Shown here: positions 63,875-64,000 of the stretch, piece by piece
Layout: every line of letters starts with the position of its first letter
Position numbering within the stretch: position 1 is the stretch's first letter
Assembly (NCBI RefSeq): GCF_007830265.1
Contig: NZ_VLKE01000001.1
Location: 620,001-684,000 of the forward strand
DNA length: 64,000 nt
DNA from: Micromonospora olivasterospora
GTDB lineage: Bacteria; Actinomycetota; Actinomycetes; Mycobacteriales; Micromonosporaceae
Reading direction: 5' to 3'
The notes under the pieces: generated by a model
Databases searched by the model: none
Seen by the model: the letters and a program-made list of their open reading frames with translations, nothing else
What the model was told of the DNA's origin: nothing
Translations under genes and position numbers: made by a program

Positions 63875-64000
63875 GGGGGCGCCACCTGGCACCGGGTGCC
63901 GGGGGTATGGCGCTCCTCACGAAATGGGCTGCGGCATAATGTCCGACTTCCGGTGAACAGTGGATCACGCAGAGCCACGCCGGGCGTGGGCGCGCCGACC

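Overview
The window is high-GC actinobacterial chromosome, most likely from Micromonospora or a close relative in Micromonosporaceae. The support is the roughly 70%+ GC, frequent GTG and TTG starts, a CoaE-GrpB fusion, a DUF5753-type XRE regulator, an ANTAR response regulator, a Ddn-like F420 protein and a PolA with no visible proofreading motif. The backbone typA / uvrB / coaE / rpsA / polA / liv / ANTAR regulator / pyk / gltBD / lgt / trpABC follows a gene order I recall from Streptomyces. This is therefore core chromosome with accessory genes inserted, not a plasmid or prophage.

Layout. 1-9.3 kb: 3' part of typA, a class A beta-lactamase-like hydrolase, a frameshifted tyrosine phosphatase, a murein-peptide pair (dipeptide epimerase plus NlpC/P60 peptidase, like YkfB-YkfC), and TerC behind what looks like a yybP-ykoY manganese riboswitch. 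An ABM monooxygenase, an XRE regulator, a VOC protein and an AraC-family relic follow. 9.5-22.3 kb: uvrB, a heavily frameshifted membrane protein, coaE, rpsA, a methyltransferase, an HVA1/DUF3140 pair, polA and a small secreted Cys-containing peptide. 22.4-30.1 kb: an eight-gene minus-strand transport block (livJ, livHMGF, then a polar amino-acid ABC system). 30.3-40.1 kb: a frameshifted lipoprotein, the ANTAR regulator, an unusual tRNA gene followed 33 nt later by a LAGLIDADG endonuclease gene, a truncated Lrp, an LLM flavoenzyme, a PLP decarboxylase, TSUP plus Rrf2, tesB and pyk. 40.4-50.9 kb: accessory genes (Ddn-like, lipase, CapA-like, LysR/DAO divergent pair, orphan FtsK-like ATPase with a membrane partner, PhoX). 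51-64 kb: gltBD, a GNAT, an FAD monooxygenase missing its stop, lgt and a trp operon running trpC-trpB-(tiny ORF)-trpA.

How genes work together: the transport block feeds amino acids, GltBD assimilates nitrogen and TrpCBA uses indole-glycerol precursors. The epimerase and peptidase probably recycle wall peptides. TSUP and a cysteine-free Rrf2 regulator look like a sulfur-compound module.

The best candidates for something new are: the class I-shaped tRNA with a CAA anticodon joined to an HTH-LAGLIDADG endonuclease (31.77-32.63 kb); several families of long intergenic inverted repeats, one flanked by mirrored pyrimidine and purine tracts; and a fixed TANNNT-N6/7-start signature marking many apparently leaderless genes. 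Several genes carry apparent single-base deletions, all in the same direction and mostly in short G/C runs, which may be assembly error. All calls come from reading the sequence; no database search was run.
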